Assembly (NCBI GenBank): GCA_947628965.1 | Contig: CANRBV010000006.1 | Coordinates: 1 to 49,086 of the forward strand | Reading direction: 5' to 3' | Source: an uncultured Bacilli bacterium | Lineage (GTDB): Bacteria > Bacillota_I > Bacilli_A > RF39 > UBA660 | DNA length: 49,086 nt | Part shown: in pieces, positions 15,795 to 23,715 of the stretch | Layout of the letters: each line of letters begins with the position of its first letter | How positions within the stretch are numbered: the first letter of the stretch is position 1 | Made by a program: the position numbers and the translations under genes | The notes under the pieces: generated by a model | The model's input: the letters and a program-made list of their open reading frames with translations, nothing else | Told to the model about the DNA's origin: nothing | The model's database searches: none

Positions 15795-16636
15795 ACAAAA
15801 CTAAGTTAGTAAAAAAGTTAACTAATGATGTAAAAAATTTAGAAAATAAAATAGAGCATAGAAAATTATATAATATTAGAAATTACATAATAAAAGCTTT
15901 GATTAAAAGTGGAATAGCAGTAGATTACGCACTTCCTTTTATTATAATGGCAATTATATTAGCATATGGTGCAGCTGAAACAGGCGATTTACCATTTCAT
16001 ATTGATGAAATGGTAGAGAAAGCACATATAGAAAGTATTGATACATCAAATGGTACACATATAGAGCATATTTCTAATGATTTTGATTGTGATGAAGAAA
16101 TTATTGAACATTCTACTGGCTGGATCAAAAACGATAAAAATCTATATGAAAGAACTGTAACTTCTTATAGATTGAGTGATGAAATTGATTTATCTGATAC
16201 TGAAAGAATATTATCTATGACAAAAGAAGAAATTGAAAAAATATTAGTAGTAACTAATGTGAAAACAATATCTAAAAATACTTTAACTCCTGAAGATGAA
16301 ATGTATGTTGATGATGCTCTTATTATTATCAACCATAAAGTATCAGAAGATGATACGATTACAAGACGAGAAACTACTGGAGAAAATGTATTACATTCTA
16401 TATTATATATCGTTTCATCTGTTTATTTAGGGGCTTCTTTAAGAGGCATAGGGAAAGTTTTTATTAAAACAAATTTTAGAGATATATTGAGAGAATATGA
16501 ACCATCATTTGGACCTATAAATAAAGATGAACTAGAGGCTATGAAGAGAATGTTAGAAGTAAAAAAAGAAAATTTATCTATGATTAGTGAAACTAAAAAT
16601 AATAGCAATTATTCTTATAAATTAAGAAAACTATAA
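15791..16636 (+). CDS. Two-TM membrane protein, second of a paralogous pair
   Basis: A 281-residue protein with the same plan as its upstream neighbour: basic helical N-terminus, TM1 at about 41-61, acidic outer domain 65-198, TM2 about 200-219 and a charged helical tail. LPFIIMAIILAYGAAETGDLPFHIDE lines up with APFVISAGVTVGAFSLCGGGFPFLSDE of the first protein, and GWIKNDKNLYERTVTSYRLSD with PWEKKDNQYVRFKREYNID. The GTG start at 15791 overlaps the previous UGA and is supported by AAGGGGGG. The pair may form a hetero-oligomer; that is an inference from paralogy and coupling. No family name is known to me. Confidence 0.8.
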   Translation: MNKTKLVKKLTNDVKNLENKIEHRKLYNIRNYIIKALIKSGIAVDYALPFIIMAIILAYGAAETGDLPFHIDEMVEKAHIESIDTSNGTHIEHISNDFDCDEEIIEHSTGWIKNDKNLYERTVTSYRLSDEIDLSDTERILSMTKEEIEKILVVTNVKTISKNTLTPEDEMYVDDALIIINHKVSEDDTITRRETTGENVLHSILYIVSSVYLGASLRGIGKVFIKTNFRDILREYEPSFGPINKDELEAMKRMLEVKKENLSMISETKNNSNYSYKLRKL

Positions 16637-16650
16637 AGGAGTGTACTATA

Positions 16651-17658
16651 ATGGAGAAAAAAATTGTCGCTTTAGATAGTAATGACTTGTTTACACTTTT
16701 TAGAGGTATAGATTTGCAAGAACTAATAGTGCAAATTGAAAATTATTTTTTAGAATATAGAGAACAGTTAGATTTACCTAATAACTTAACATTTGGAGTA
16801 GAATTAGAATATGAAAAAGTTTCAAGAAAAACTATTAGTAATTATGTAGAGAAAAATTTGTATGATTGGAATTCCAAAAAAGATGGTTCATTAGAATCTG
16901 GTGGTGAAGTTATATCACCAGTAATGACAGATCAAAAAAAATATTGGCAAGAATTAAAAAAAATATGTGATTTTTTATCTAAGAAAAAAGCTGACACCAT
17001 GCATAATGCAGGTGGACATATTCATTTAGGAGTATGTATTTTAGGTGATGATGTAGAAGCTTGGAGACAATTTCTAAAATTATATATGATCTATGAAAGT
17101 GTAATATTTAGATTTATATATGGCGATAAAATTGGTGGTAGAAAAAAACTTTATAAATATGCACCTCCAATATCTGATAAATTATATAATTATTTATCTT
17201 TGATAAATCAAGCTAAAAATATAATGGAAATTAGATATTCATTACCAACTGATGATAGATATTATGCATTAAATTTTTGCAATGTTGACTTTTATGATCC
17301 TAAAACTTCAACTCATAAAAATACTTTAGAGTTTAGAAGTCCAAATGCTTCAACTAATGCTGTTATTTGGCAAAATAATATAAATACATTTGCAAAAATG
17401 CTTATAGCTTCAAAGACAAAAGTAATGGATGAAGAATTTTTAGATTATAAATTAAAAAATGAATATTTTACTTATTCTGGAAATGAACAATTATATAATA
17501 ATATATGTTTAAAAAATGCTCTAGAATTTTCAGATTTAGTATTTGATAATAATTTGGATAAAATTTATTTTTTAAGACAATATTTAAAAGATTTTCAAGA
17601 TAATTATGGAATAAAAACAATAGTTAAAGCCAAAAAAGCCAAAAAATTTATTAAGTAG
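16651..17658 (+). CDS. Amidoligase_2-type (glutamine-synthetase-fold) ligase
   Basis: A 335-residue predicted ATP-dependent amidoligase of the PF12224 type, enzymes expected to form amide bonds between amino groups and carboxylates. Core motifs occur in family order: FGVELEYE (48-55), KDGSLESGGEVISP (77-90), GGHIHLG (121-127), RYYALNF (203-209) and the Mg/ATP-site-like NTLEFRSPN (224-232). The N-terminal 45 residues and the C-terminal about 80 are helical extensions. The substrate is unknown. AAGGAGTG precedes the ATG 14 nt after the membrane-protein pair, and a cyclotransferase-like gene follows at once. This points to a matched make-and-remove chemistry for gamma-glutamyl or similar amides. 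Confidence 0.85.
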   Translation: MEKKIVALDSNDLFTLFRGIDLQELIVQIENYFLEYREQLDLPNNLTFGVELEYEKVSRKTISNYVEKNLYDWNSKKDGSLESGGEVISPVMTDQKKYWQELKKICDFLSKKKADTMHNAGGHIHLGVCILGDDVEAWRQFLKLYMIYESVIFRFIYGDKIGGRKKLYKYAPPISDKLYNYLSLINQAKNIMEIRYSLPTDDRYYALNFCNVDFYDPKTSTHKNTLEFRSPNASTNAVIWQNNINTFAKMLIASKTKVMDEEFLDYKLKNEYFTYSGNEQLYNNICLKNALEFSDLVFDNNLDKIYFLRQYLKDFQDNYGIKTIVKAKKAKKFIK

Positions 17659-17668
17659 GTGATTGATT

Positions 17669-18142
17669 TTGAAAAAATATTATTTGGCCTATGGTAGTAA
17701 TTTAAATTTATATCAAATGGCATATAGATGTAGGTCTGCTAAACCGATAGGAAGTATAAATATAAAAGATTATAGATTAGTTTATAAGGGTAGTGCAGAT
17801 CAATATTCTTATTTAACTTTAGAACAAAGTAAGAATTCGATAGTTCCACTTGGATTGTTTGAGGTATCTTATAGTGACATTTTATCATTAGATGTATATG
17901 AAGGTTATCCAACATTTTATTCAAAATACTATATTCCTATCAAAATAAATGGAAAGGTTAAAAAAGCAATTATTTATATAATGAATAAAAATTTCGATTA
18001 TTATTTGCCATCAGAAGAATATATAGATATATGTAACAAAGGATATGAACATTTTGGCTTTGATAAAAATATACTTAAACAGGCATTAGAAGATACAAAA
18101 GAGAATATGCCTAAAAAGAAAATAAAAAAATCTCAAAGTTAA
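17669..18142 (+). CDS. Gamma-glutamylcyclotransferase-like (GGCT/AIG2 fold) protein
   Basis: A GGCT-fold protein of about 157 residues. The nucleotide-like loop YLAYGSNLN is at 5-13, the middle strand IKDYRLVYKGSADQY follows, and the catalytic Glu falls in LDVYEGYPTFYSKYY at about E78. Family enzymes release gamma-glutamyl amines as 5-oxoproline. The TTG at 17669 is the best start: AGGTG lies 7 nt before it and the product begins MKKYYLAYGSN as the family does. An in-frame TTG at 17663 is too near the ribosome site. The lysine-rich C-terminal tail is probably disordered. It is the last gene of the operon, next to the amidoligase. Confidence 0.87.
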   Translation: MKKYYLAYGSNLNLYQMAYRCRSAKPIGSINIKDYRLVYKGSADQYSYLTLEQSKNSIVPLGLFEVSYSDILSLDVYEGYPTFYSKYYIPIKINGKVKKAIIYIMNKNFDYYLPSEEYIDICNKGYEHFGFDKNILKQALEDTKENMPKKKIKKSQS

Positions 18143-18169
18143 AAAACTATAAGAAATTTAAAATTTCAC

Positions 18170-18198
18170 TAATCTAATTTAATAAAAGATTATTTTTT
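18170..18198 (+). terminator. Weak terminator of the amidoligase operon
   Basis: TAATCT (18170-18175) pairs with AGATTA (18187-18192), followed by six T. The stem is all but one pair A-T, so termination may be incomplete. Confidence 0.4.
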
Positions 18199-18244
18199 AG
18201 AGAATTATCGTAAAATAATAATATAGTAATTAAACGTCCACAAT

Positions 18245-18273
18245 TTGACATTATATTAAGAATATGATATAGT
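18245..18273 (+). promoter_or_regulatory. Consensus sigma-A promoter
   Basis: TTGACA (18245-18250) and TATAGT (18268-18273) are exactly 17 nt apart, about 36 nt before the glucosaminidase start codon. Confidence 0.85.
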
Positions 18274-18309
18274 AGATATCGTTCCGCAATAAAAAAGAGG
18301 TAGAGAAAA

Positions 18310-18993
18310 ATGAAAAAATTACCGTCGGTTAAGGCCATAATGGCCATAACCACGATTCTAGTTGTTAACATCTGTAGTGTAAAAACTTTAGATGGTACAA
18401 AAAGTGTGAATGATAGCCTAGCTGTTGTTCCAAATAAATCTGTATTGATAAGTAAAATTAGTAATACAAATTTAATTAGTAATCTAGAGGCTAATAAAAA
18501 AATATTAGCTATCAATGAATACACAAATAAAAATAAAGAAAAAGAAGTCATAGAAGAAAAAGTGGAAAAAGAAATTGTCTATGATGGAATGACTTTAGAA
18601 GAATTAGCAAATAAGTTAGACAAAAACTTAAAATCAACTTTAAAAGGGTATGGTATGGTTTTTGCCCAAAATTCAATAAAATATGGAGTTGATCCTTATC
18701 TTGCTTTAGCAATTGTATTGCATGAAACGGGTTGTGCATCTGGCACATGCAGTACGTTAGCTAAAAAATGTAATAATATTGGCGGTATGAAAGGAAGCAA
18801 TCATTGTGGAAATACTTCCTATGCTAAATTTAGTTCATTAAATAGTGGTATAGAGGCTTTCTTTAAAAATTTATCGAAAAATTATTATAAGAAAGGTTTG
18901 ACAACTCCTGAATTAATAGGGAAAAAATATGCGGAAAGTAAAACTTGGGCATCAAGAGTAAATTACTATATCAAAGTGATAAAAAATAGTTAA
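18310..18993 (+). CDS. Exported glucosaminidase-domain peptidoglycan hydrolase
   Basis: A 227-residue protein with an N-terminal hydrophobic segment (about 8-24), an acidic/lysine-rich linker (60-95), and a C-terminal lysozyme-like glucosaminidase domain (about 108-226). The domain contains SIKYGVDPYLALAIVLHETGC with the probable catalytic Glu139, CNNIGGMKG, YAKFSSLNSGIEAFFKNL and TWASRVNYYIKVI. Cys142, 147, 154 and 166 could form disulfides. Such enzymes cut the glycan strand of peptidoglycan. It has its own promoter and a strong terminator, so it is monocistronic. A GAGGTAGAG site precedes the ATG. Confidence 0.85.
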   Translation: MKKLPSVKAIMAITTILVVNICSVKTLDGTKSVNDSLAVVPNKSVLISKISNTNLISNLEANKKILAINEYTNKNKEKEVIEEKVEKEIVYDGMTLEELANKLDKNLKSTLKGYGMVFAQNSIKYGVDPYLALAIVLHETGCASGTCSTLAKKCNNIGGMKGSNHCGNTSYAKFSSLNSGIEAFFKNLSKNYYKKGLTTPELIGKKYAESKTWASRVNYYIKVIKNS

Positions 18994-19032
18994 TGTTTAA
19001 CGAAAAAGAAATATAGTGGTATATTTCAATTT

Positions 19033-19065
19033 AAGAAGTGAAAAATAAAAATCACTTCTTTTTTT
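19033..19065 (+). terminator. Strong Rho-independent terminator
   Basis: AAGAAGTGA (19033-19041) pairs perfectly with TCACTTCTT (19052-19060) and is followed by more T. It ends the glucosaminidase transcript. Confidence 0.92.
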
Positions 19066-19083
19066 GGCTCGGTTTCATTTTTC

Positions 19084-19112
19084 TTGCAATTCTTCTCCAA
19101 AAAAGTTATAAT
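19084..19112 (+). promoter_or_regulatory. Sigma-A promoter
   Basis: TTGCAA (19084-19089), a 17-nt spacer and TATAAT (19107-19112) precede the ATG at 19143. It shows that upstream in-frame codons are not translated. Confidence 0.8.
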
Positions 19113-19142
19113 ATTAAATATATGATAAAGGGGATTGATATT

Positions 19143-20864
19143 ATGAATCAAGAACAAAATGAACTAAATGGAAATAGTGTAGAGCAAAATACAAATTCAA
19201 CAACTATACCTAGCCCTGAATTAAACGAAAGTTTAGTACAACCAGAAGAATCAAATTCTTCTCCAATAGAAAATGTTGAAGTTGTTAAACCCTCATTGGA
19301 TTCGATATTAAATGGGGATGGAATATCTTCTACTGTGGATGCAAAACCCGTAGATTCTTTAGAAGAGGATTTAGTTAATCCAGTAAGTAATGAAATTCCA
19401 ACAGAAAATATTAGTTTAAATAATAATATTCCAACAAATTTAGAAAGTAGTTTAAATGAAGAAAAAATAGATGAAACTATTCCAACAATACCAAATGTTC
19501 AAAGTGATGCAATCGCATCTAATATAGGAAATACTTCTGTTAATTCAGAGCCTTTAAATATAAATGGACAAGAAACTAAAATACCAACAATTGAAACTAT
19601 TGATAGTACGCCTGAAATACCAAATGTTGAAAATTCTGTTGCATCTACTACCGATACTTTAAATGAACCACCAATAGCTCCAACAATTGAAACTATTGAT
19701 GATTCTTTAGTGACAAATAATACAGAAAATGCTGTACAATCCAATTTAAATCAAGAAACAATTGTTTCTCCAACTATAGAGACAATAGAAAATACACCTA
19801 CAAATGTAACAAGTACGAATACTATAGAAAGTACAACCGATTCTTCAAATGGAAATACAACAGTTAATACAGAACCTTCTCCTGTTCAAACCCCAGTAGA
19901 CGATTTTAATGCTGTGCCTGTTCCACCAGTATTGGAAAATGAAGGAAAGAGAAAAAAGAATCAAGAAGGAAGTAAAAAAGTACTTATTGTTTTATTGCTT
20001 TTCATTTTAGTAGGCTTAGTAGGTTTTGGTGTATACACTTTGTTAACGATGGCTAAAAAAACGAGTGTTTCAAAATCTATTGTAACAAAAGAGTTAAAAC
20101 TAGAATTAGGTAGCGATTTAATAACGGATATAGATTCTTATGCGACAATTAGTGGTTATAATAAAGAAAATTGTACCATTGATTTGACAAATATAAATAT
20201 GGAAAAAGTAAGTACATATAAATATGTCGTAACTTGTGATAAAGCAAGTGAAGAAGGCTTAGTGATTGTAGATGATTCTACTAAACCAGAAGTAGTAACA
20301 ACAGATTTAATTCTTTTACCGAATGCTACTGTAAAACCAGAAGATTTCATAGAAGAATGCATAGATGCTTCAAACTGTTCTTATGAATTTGAAGAAGTAG
20401 TAAATACGGAAACATTAGGAGAGCAAACAGTTACGATTATTGTAAGTGATGAGTATAATAATAAGAATACTGTAACGGCAAGTTTAACAATATCAAATAC
20501 AGCTCCTGCAAGATATCTCACTTGTACTAAAAAGGACGAAACTTTAAGTGATATTTCAGCTACTTTAAAAGATAGTTATAAAATTGGAATAGATGCAAGT
20601 GATAATTTTTATAACGCAATGCGTATTTCTGAATTTATATTCGATAATACAAATGCTTATGATACTATTATTGATCAATATAAAGATACCGAAGGTATCC
20701 ATGAGATAATTGGCAAGGCAACATTTAATACTGAGAGTCATAAAGTAATATTAAAAGCAAATAAGACTCTAGAAGAATTGCAAACGGAATTAAATGGAAA
20801 TATACCTCAAAATTCAAATATATTAAGAGCATTTTTATCCAGTCTTGGTTATATTTGTAATTAA
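19143..20864 (+). CDS. Single-pass membrane protein with a long disordered cytoplasmic domain
   Basis: A 573-residue protein in three parts. Residues 1-275 are disordered, rich in Asn, Thr, Ser, Pro and Glu, and carry three PTIETI repeats (near 140, 166 and 196). One transmembrane helix follows at about 278-300. The outer region of about 270 residues looks like an Ig-like/DUF5011-type strand domain (TIIVSDEYNNKNTVTASLTISN) with CTID, YVVTCD, EEC..ASNCSYE and a final C-terminal domain ending GYICN. The function is unknown; a role at the cell envelope is inferred. The frame is open back to 19038, but that part spans the terminator and promoter, so the ATG at 19143 behind AAAGGGG is the start. 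Confidence 0.75.
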   Translation: MNQEQNELNGNSVEQNTNSTTIPSPELNESLVQPEESNSSPIENVEVVKPSLDSILNGDGISSTVDAKPVDSLEEDLVNPVSNEIPTENISLNNNIPTNLESSLNEEKIDETIPTIPNVQSDAIASNIGNTSVNSEPLNINGQETKIPTIETIDSTPEIPNVENSVASTTDTLNEPPIAPTIETIDDSLVTNNTENAVQSNLNQETIVSPTIETIENTPTNVTSTNTIESTTDSSNGNTTVNTEPSPVQTPVDDFNAVPVPPVLENEGKRKKNQEGSKKVLIVLLLFILVGLVGFGVYTLLTMAKKTSVSKSIVTKELKLELGSDLITDIDSYATISGYNKENCTIDLTNINMEKVSTYKYVVTCDKASEEGLVIVDDSTKPEVVTTDLILLPNATVKPEDFIEECIDASNCSYEFEEVVNTETLGEQTVTIIVSDEYNNKNTVTASLTISNTAPARYLTCTKKDETLSDISATLKDSYKIGIDASDNFYNAMRISEFIFDNTNAYDTIIDQYKDTEGIHEIIGKATFNTESHKVILKANKTLEELQTELNGNIPQNSNILRAFLSSLGYICN

Positions 20865-20889
20865 AAAACTGCTTGTTAGCAGTTTTTTT
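20863..20889 (+). terminator. Strong Rho-independent terminator
   Basis: AAAAAACTGC and GCAGTTTTTT form a perfect 10-bp stem around TTGTTA, starting in the stop codon of the preceding gene, with a T tract. Confidence 0.93.
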
Positions 20890-20945
20890 GTATTTTTATA
20901 ATATTTGCATTTTTTTAAAACACATATACTATATAGAGGTGTATT

Positions 20946-22040
20946 ATGAACAAACTAAAAATATACGTCTATGCTATTTGTAAAAATGAGGGGAAATTCG
21001 TTCATGATTATGTAGAAAGTATGAGTGAAGCCGATGGTATTTATGTTTTAGATACGGGTTCTACGGATGATACGGTAGAACAATTAAAAAAATATCCCAA
21101 TGTAACGATAAAAGTAGAAAAAATAGATCCTTTTCGTTTCGATGTTGCCAGAAATCAATCTTTAGAAATGGTACCAAAAGATGCGGATATTTGTGTGTGT
21201 ACGGATTTTGATGAAGTATTTGATCCAGGTTGGCGAAAAAAATTAGAAGACATTTGGTTAAAGGAAAATCCCACAAGAGTAGAATATTTGTACAATTGGA
21301 GTTTTGATGAATATGGGAATCCTGCTACAACATTCTATATGTCAAAAATCCATAAAAGAGATGCCTATATTTGGCATCACCCTGTACATGAAGTTTTAAA
21401 ATGTCTAATTGATAAAGAAAAAAGTGTCATAGTTGAAGGCATGGTTTTAAATCATCATCAAGATTTTACCAAAGAAAGAAATAGTTATTTGCCACTTTTA
21501 GAGTTAAGTGTAGAAGAAGAACCAGAAAATGATCGTAACATGCATTACTTAGGAAGAGAATATATGTATCACGAGCGTTGGAATGAGGCTATTGATACAT
21601 TAATTAAACATTTAAATTTAAAATCGAGTACTTGGAAAGATGAAAGAGCTGCCTCCATGCGTTTTATCGCCCGTTCCTATATAGAATTAAAACGTCCTCT
21701 TGAAGCTAAGATGTGGTATGAAAAAGCTATTTTAGAAGCACCTTACTTAAGAGAAGGTTATGTAGAATTAGCTCAACTTTATTATAATGAACACAATTAT
21801 GAGAAAAGTTATTATTATTTAAAAGAAGCAAGTAAAATTACTAATAAACCAAAAACTTATATTAATGAAGCTTTTTGTTGGAATGCTTTCTTTTATGATT
21901 TATTAAGTGTCGTTGCCTATAATACGGGACACATCGAAGAAGCAATCGAAAATGTAAAAAAAGCAATAGAATTAGATGCAAAAAATGATCGATTAAAAAC
22001 GAATCTAGATTTTATGGAAAAAGCTAATTTAAACGATTAA
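20946..22040 (+). CDS. Glycosyltransferase family 2 with C-terminal TPR repeats
   Basis: A 364-residue enzyme. Residues 1-200 form a GT-A (family 2) domain beginning IYVYAICKNEGKFVHDYVESM, with LDTGSTDDTVEQL and the metal-binding region CVCTDFDEVFDPGW. WHHPVHEVL is near 150. Residues about 200-355 carry helical TPR-like repeats (NMHYLGREYMYHERWNEAIDTL, ASMRFIARSYIELKRPLEAKMWYEKAI, IEEAIENVKKAIELD). This combination is common in enzymes that modify proteins or surface glycans; the acceptor is unknown. No membrane segment is seen, so it is cytoplasmic. Its last 12 nt overlap the 3' end of the convergent sortase gene. Confidence 0.88.
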   Translation: MNKLKIYVYAICKNEGKFVHDYVESMSEADGIYVLDTGSTDDTVEQLKKYPNVTIKVEKIDPFRFDVARNQSLEMVPKDADICVCTDFDEVFDPGWRKKLEDIWLKENPTRVEYLYNWSFDEYGNPATTFYMSKIHKRDAYIWHHPVHEVLKCLIDKEKSVIVEGMVLNHHQDFTKERNSYLPLLELSVEEEPENDRNMHYLGREYMYHERWNEAIDTLIKHLNLKSSTWKDERAASMRFIARSYIELKRPLEAKMWYEKAILEAPYLREGYVELAQLYYNEHNYEKSYYYLKEASKITNKPKTYINEAFCWNAFFYDLLSVVAYNTGHIEEAIENVKKAIELDAKNDRLKTNLDFMEKANLND

Positions 22041-23576
22041 TTTTGCATGTACAACCAATCTTTCTGTGTAAGTAGAGCAGGTGGATAAAGTTAAAATTTT
22101 ATCTCCAGGTTTTATTGAAACATCAAAATCTTCAATACTTCTTCCTTTGATTAAATCTATAAATTCCATAAATTCTTCATCGGTAGCAAAATAATTTTGT
22201 AAATAATCGGTTGTTTTTGGAATCTTGTAAATAGAAAAAATTTGGTAAGTATGACTTTCATAAATAGTGTCAAAAGTAATCTTTAAGTTATCAGGATTAC
22301 TATACCATGTTTTTTTATAAGTATTTGCAAGAGTTCCAAACATAACACCACTATAATACATTGTGTGCCCAAAGATAATAGTATTTGCATCTAATTCATA
22401 ACTATCATTACGATAATCCATAAAAACCCAACCATTTTTATCTTCTTCGCTATATAAATTATGATTTAAATAATAATCGTTATCTTTAGCTTGAACAACA
22501 GGGTAGTCAATATTGGTTTCATTTACTTTAAGCCAACCTACAACATCTGGATTAATTGTTAAAATAGAAGCAATATAATTATTTTTGATTTCTCGATCAC
22601 TATCTTTATCTGAAGTATAGGTTTTTCCTGCGCCTTCCTTTATTGTTTCTCTAATATTTTCTTGAATTGCGTTTACATCTTGTAAGGATTTATAATTAGA
22701 AAATGCAATATAGCTAATGATACTAAAAACTAAGAGTATTAGAATTAATCCAATAATTTTTAAAGTATTCATCATAATTTGAATAAAAAGATTATTATTT
22801 AAATATTCTTTTGAATAAACAAGTTCAATTTTAATTTTATTTTTTATACTTTTTTTATTTATTTTTTTCAAATATTCTATTGTTCTAGAATCTCTTATAT
22901 TGGCGTAAATCAAAATTTTTACATTGCGTATTCTATTTTCACTTAAAATTTCAATAATTGTTTCTAAATCTTGTTTATTATAAATATCTAAGTGAATTGT
23001 TGTTAAATATTTATTGATATTGCAAAAAGCTAAAAAATCATCTTTATCTTCTTCATCAAAGATCGAATCAATGTGAATATTCATTTTATAAAAAATTTTT
23101 GAAAAACTTGTTAGATTATTGCTTTGCATAAAATGACTAATATAAAAAACTTCCGTTCTTGATTCAGAATGGATTCCTTTTTTATCTAACATTTCGACCA
23201 TATAGGATTGGATACTTTCAGCTTCAATATAAGTAATATTTTTATTTTCCATTACTTTTTCATACAATTCATAAGATAAAGTTGCCTTATCTCGTATACA
23301 AATAGCTGTAATATATGGATTTTTTCTTAATATGTCCATCATAAAGATAGCTAAATCATTATCTTCAAAAGTGGCGCGATACACATTTTTTTCTTCACAA
23401 ATTTCATTAATAAATAAAGAAACTAATTTTTCGTTTTCTAATATATAATTTGGTGTAAAAACAAGCTCACTATCATTGATAATATTAGTATTAGATAAAT
23501 TTTGTTTACTTGTTGGGGTGTTTTTATATGCAAAAATAATTGAATCATTGTAAATACTTATTTGAATTTTTTGCAT
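22029..23576 (-). CDS. Class B sortase with an N-terminal cytoplasmic domain
   Basis: A 515-residue membrane transpeptidase. Residues about 340-515 are a class B sortase: NPDVVGWLKVNETNIDYPVVQ, YYLNHN, IIFGHTMYYSGVMFG with His404, LTLSTC with Cys500, and Arg506 in ERLVVHAKL. One TM helix lies at about 271-291. Ahead of it is an unusual alpha/beta domain of about 265 residues, expected in the cytoplasm; ordinary SrtB has only a short tail there. The open frame extends to 23621, but the ATG at 23576 has AAGGTGGTGA at the right distance. The divergent neighbour encodes a probable substrate with an NPQTG signal. Confidence 0.92.
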   Translation of the reverse strand: MQKIQISIYNDSIIFAYKNTPTSKQNLSNTNIINDSELVFTPNYILENEKLVSLFINEICEEKNVYRATFEDNDLAIFMMDILRKNPYITAICIRDKATLSYELYEKVMENKNITYIEAESIQSYMVEMLDKKGIHSESRTEVFYISHFMQSNNLTSFSKIFYKMNIHIDSIFDEEDKDDFLAFCNINKYLTTIHLDIYNKQDLETIIEILSENRIRNVKILIYANIRDSRTIEYLKKINKKSIKNKIKIELVYSKEYLNNNLFIQIMMNTLKIIGLILILLVFSIISYIAFSNYKSLQDVNAIQENIRETIKEGAGKTYTSDKDSDREIKNNYIASILTINPDVVGWLKVNETNIDYPVVQAKDNDYYLNHNLYSEEDKNGWVFMDYRNDSYELDANTIIFGHTMYYSGVMFGTLANTYKKTWYSNPDNLKITFDTIYESHTYQIFSIYKIPKTTDYLQNYFATDEEFMEFIDLIKGRSIEDFDVSIKPGDKILTLSTCSTYTERLVVHAKLIV

Positions 23577-23665
23577 AAAATCACCACCTTTTTTTATTCC
23601 TACACTATTATAATAACACAAATTTACACTTTTTTATAAAAAAATGTAGCATTTGGGTATTTTTA

Positions 23666-23674
23666 TGTTATAAT
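23666..23674 (+). promoter_or_regulatory. Extended -10 promoter of the sortase substrate gene
   Basis: TGTTATAAT is a TGn-extended perfect -10 hexamer, 41 nt before the ATG at 23716. The -35 region is poor. Confidence 0.6.
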
Positions 23675-23715
23675 TAAGACATAATAAAAGTATAAGAAGA
23701 AAGAGGTAAAAAAAA

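Noticed and set aside
18336-18354. Short direct repeat GGCCATAATGGCCATAA
   Set aside because: It lies within the signal-peptide codons of the glucosaminidase and is best explained by the coding sequence.
19038-19142. N-terminal extension of the large single-pass protein in an open frame
   Set aside because: These codons lie over a perfect terminator (19033-19065) and a promoter (19084-19112); the ATG at 19143 has the ribosome site.
19580-19800. Repeated PTIETI-coding units as a possible CRISPR or DNA repeat array
   Set aside because: The repeats are in frame, degenerate at the DNA level and encode a low-complexity protein region.
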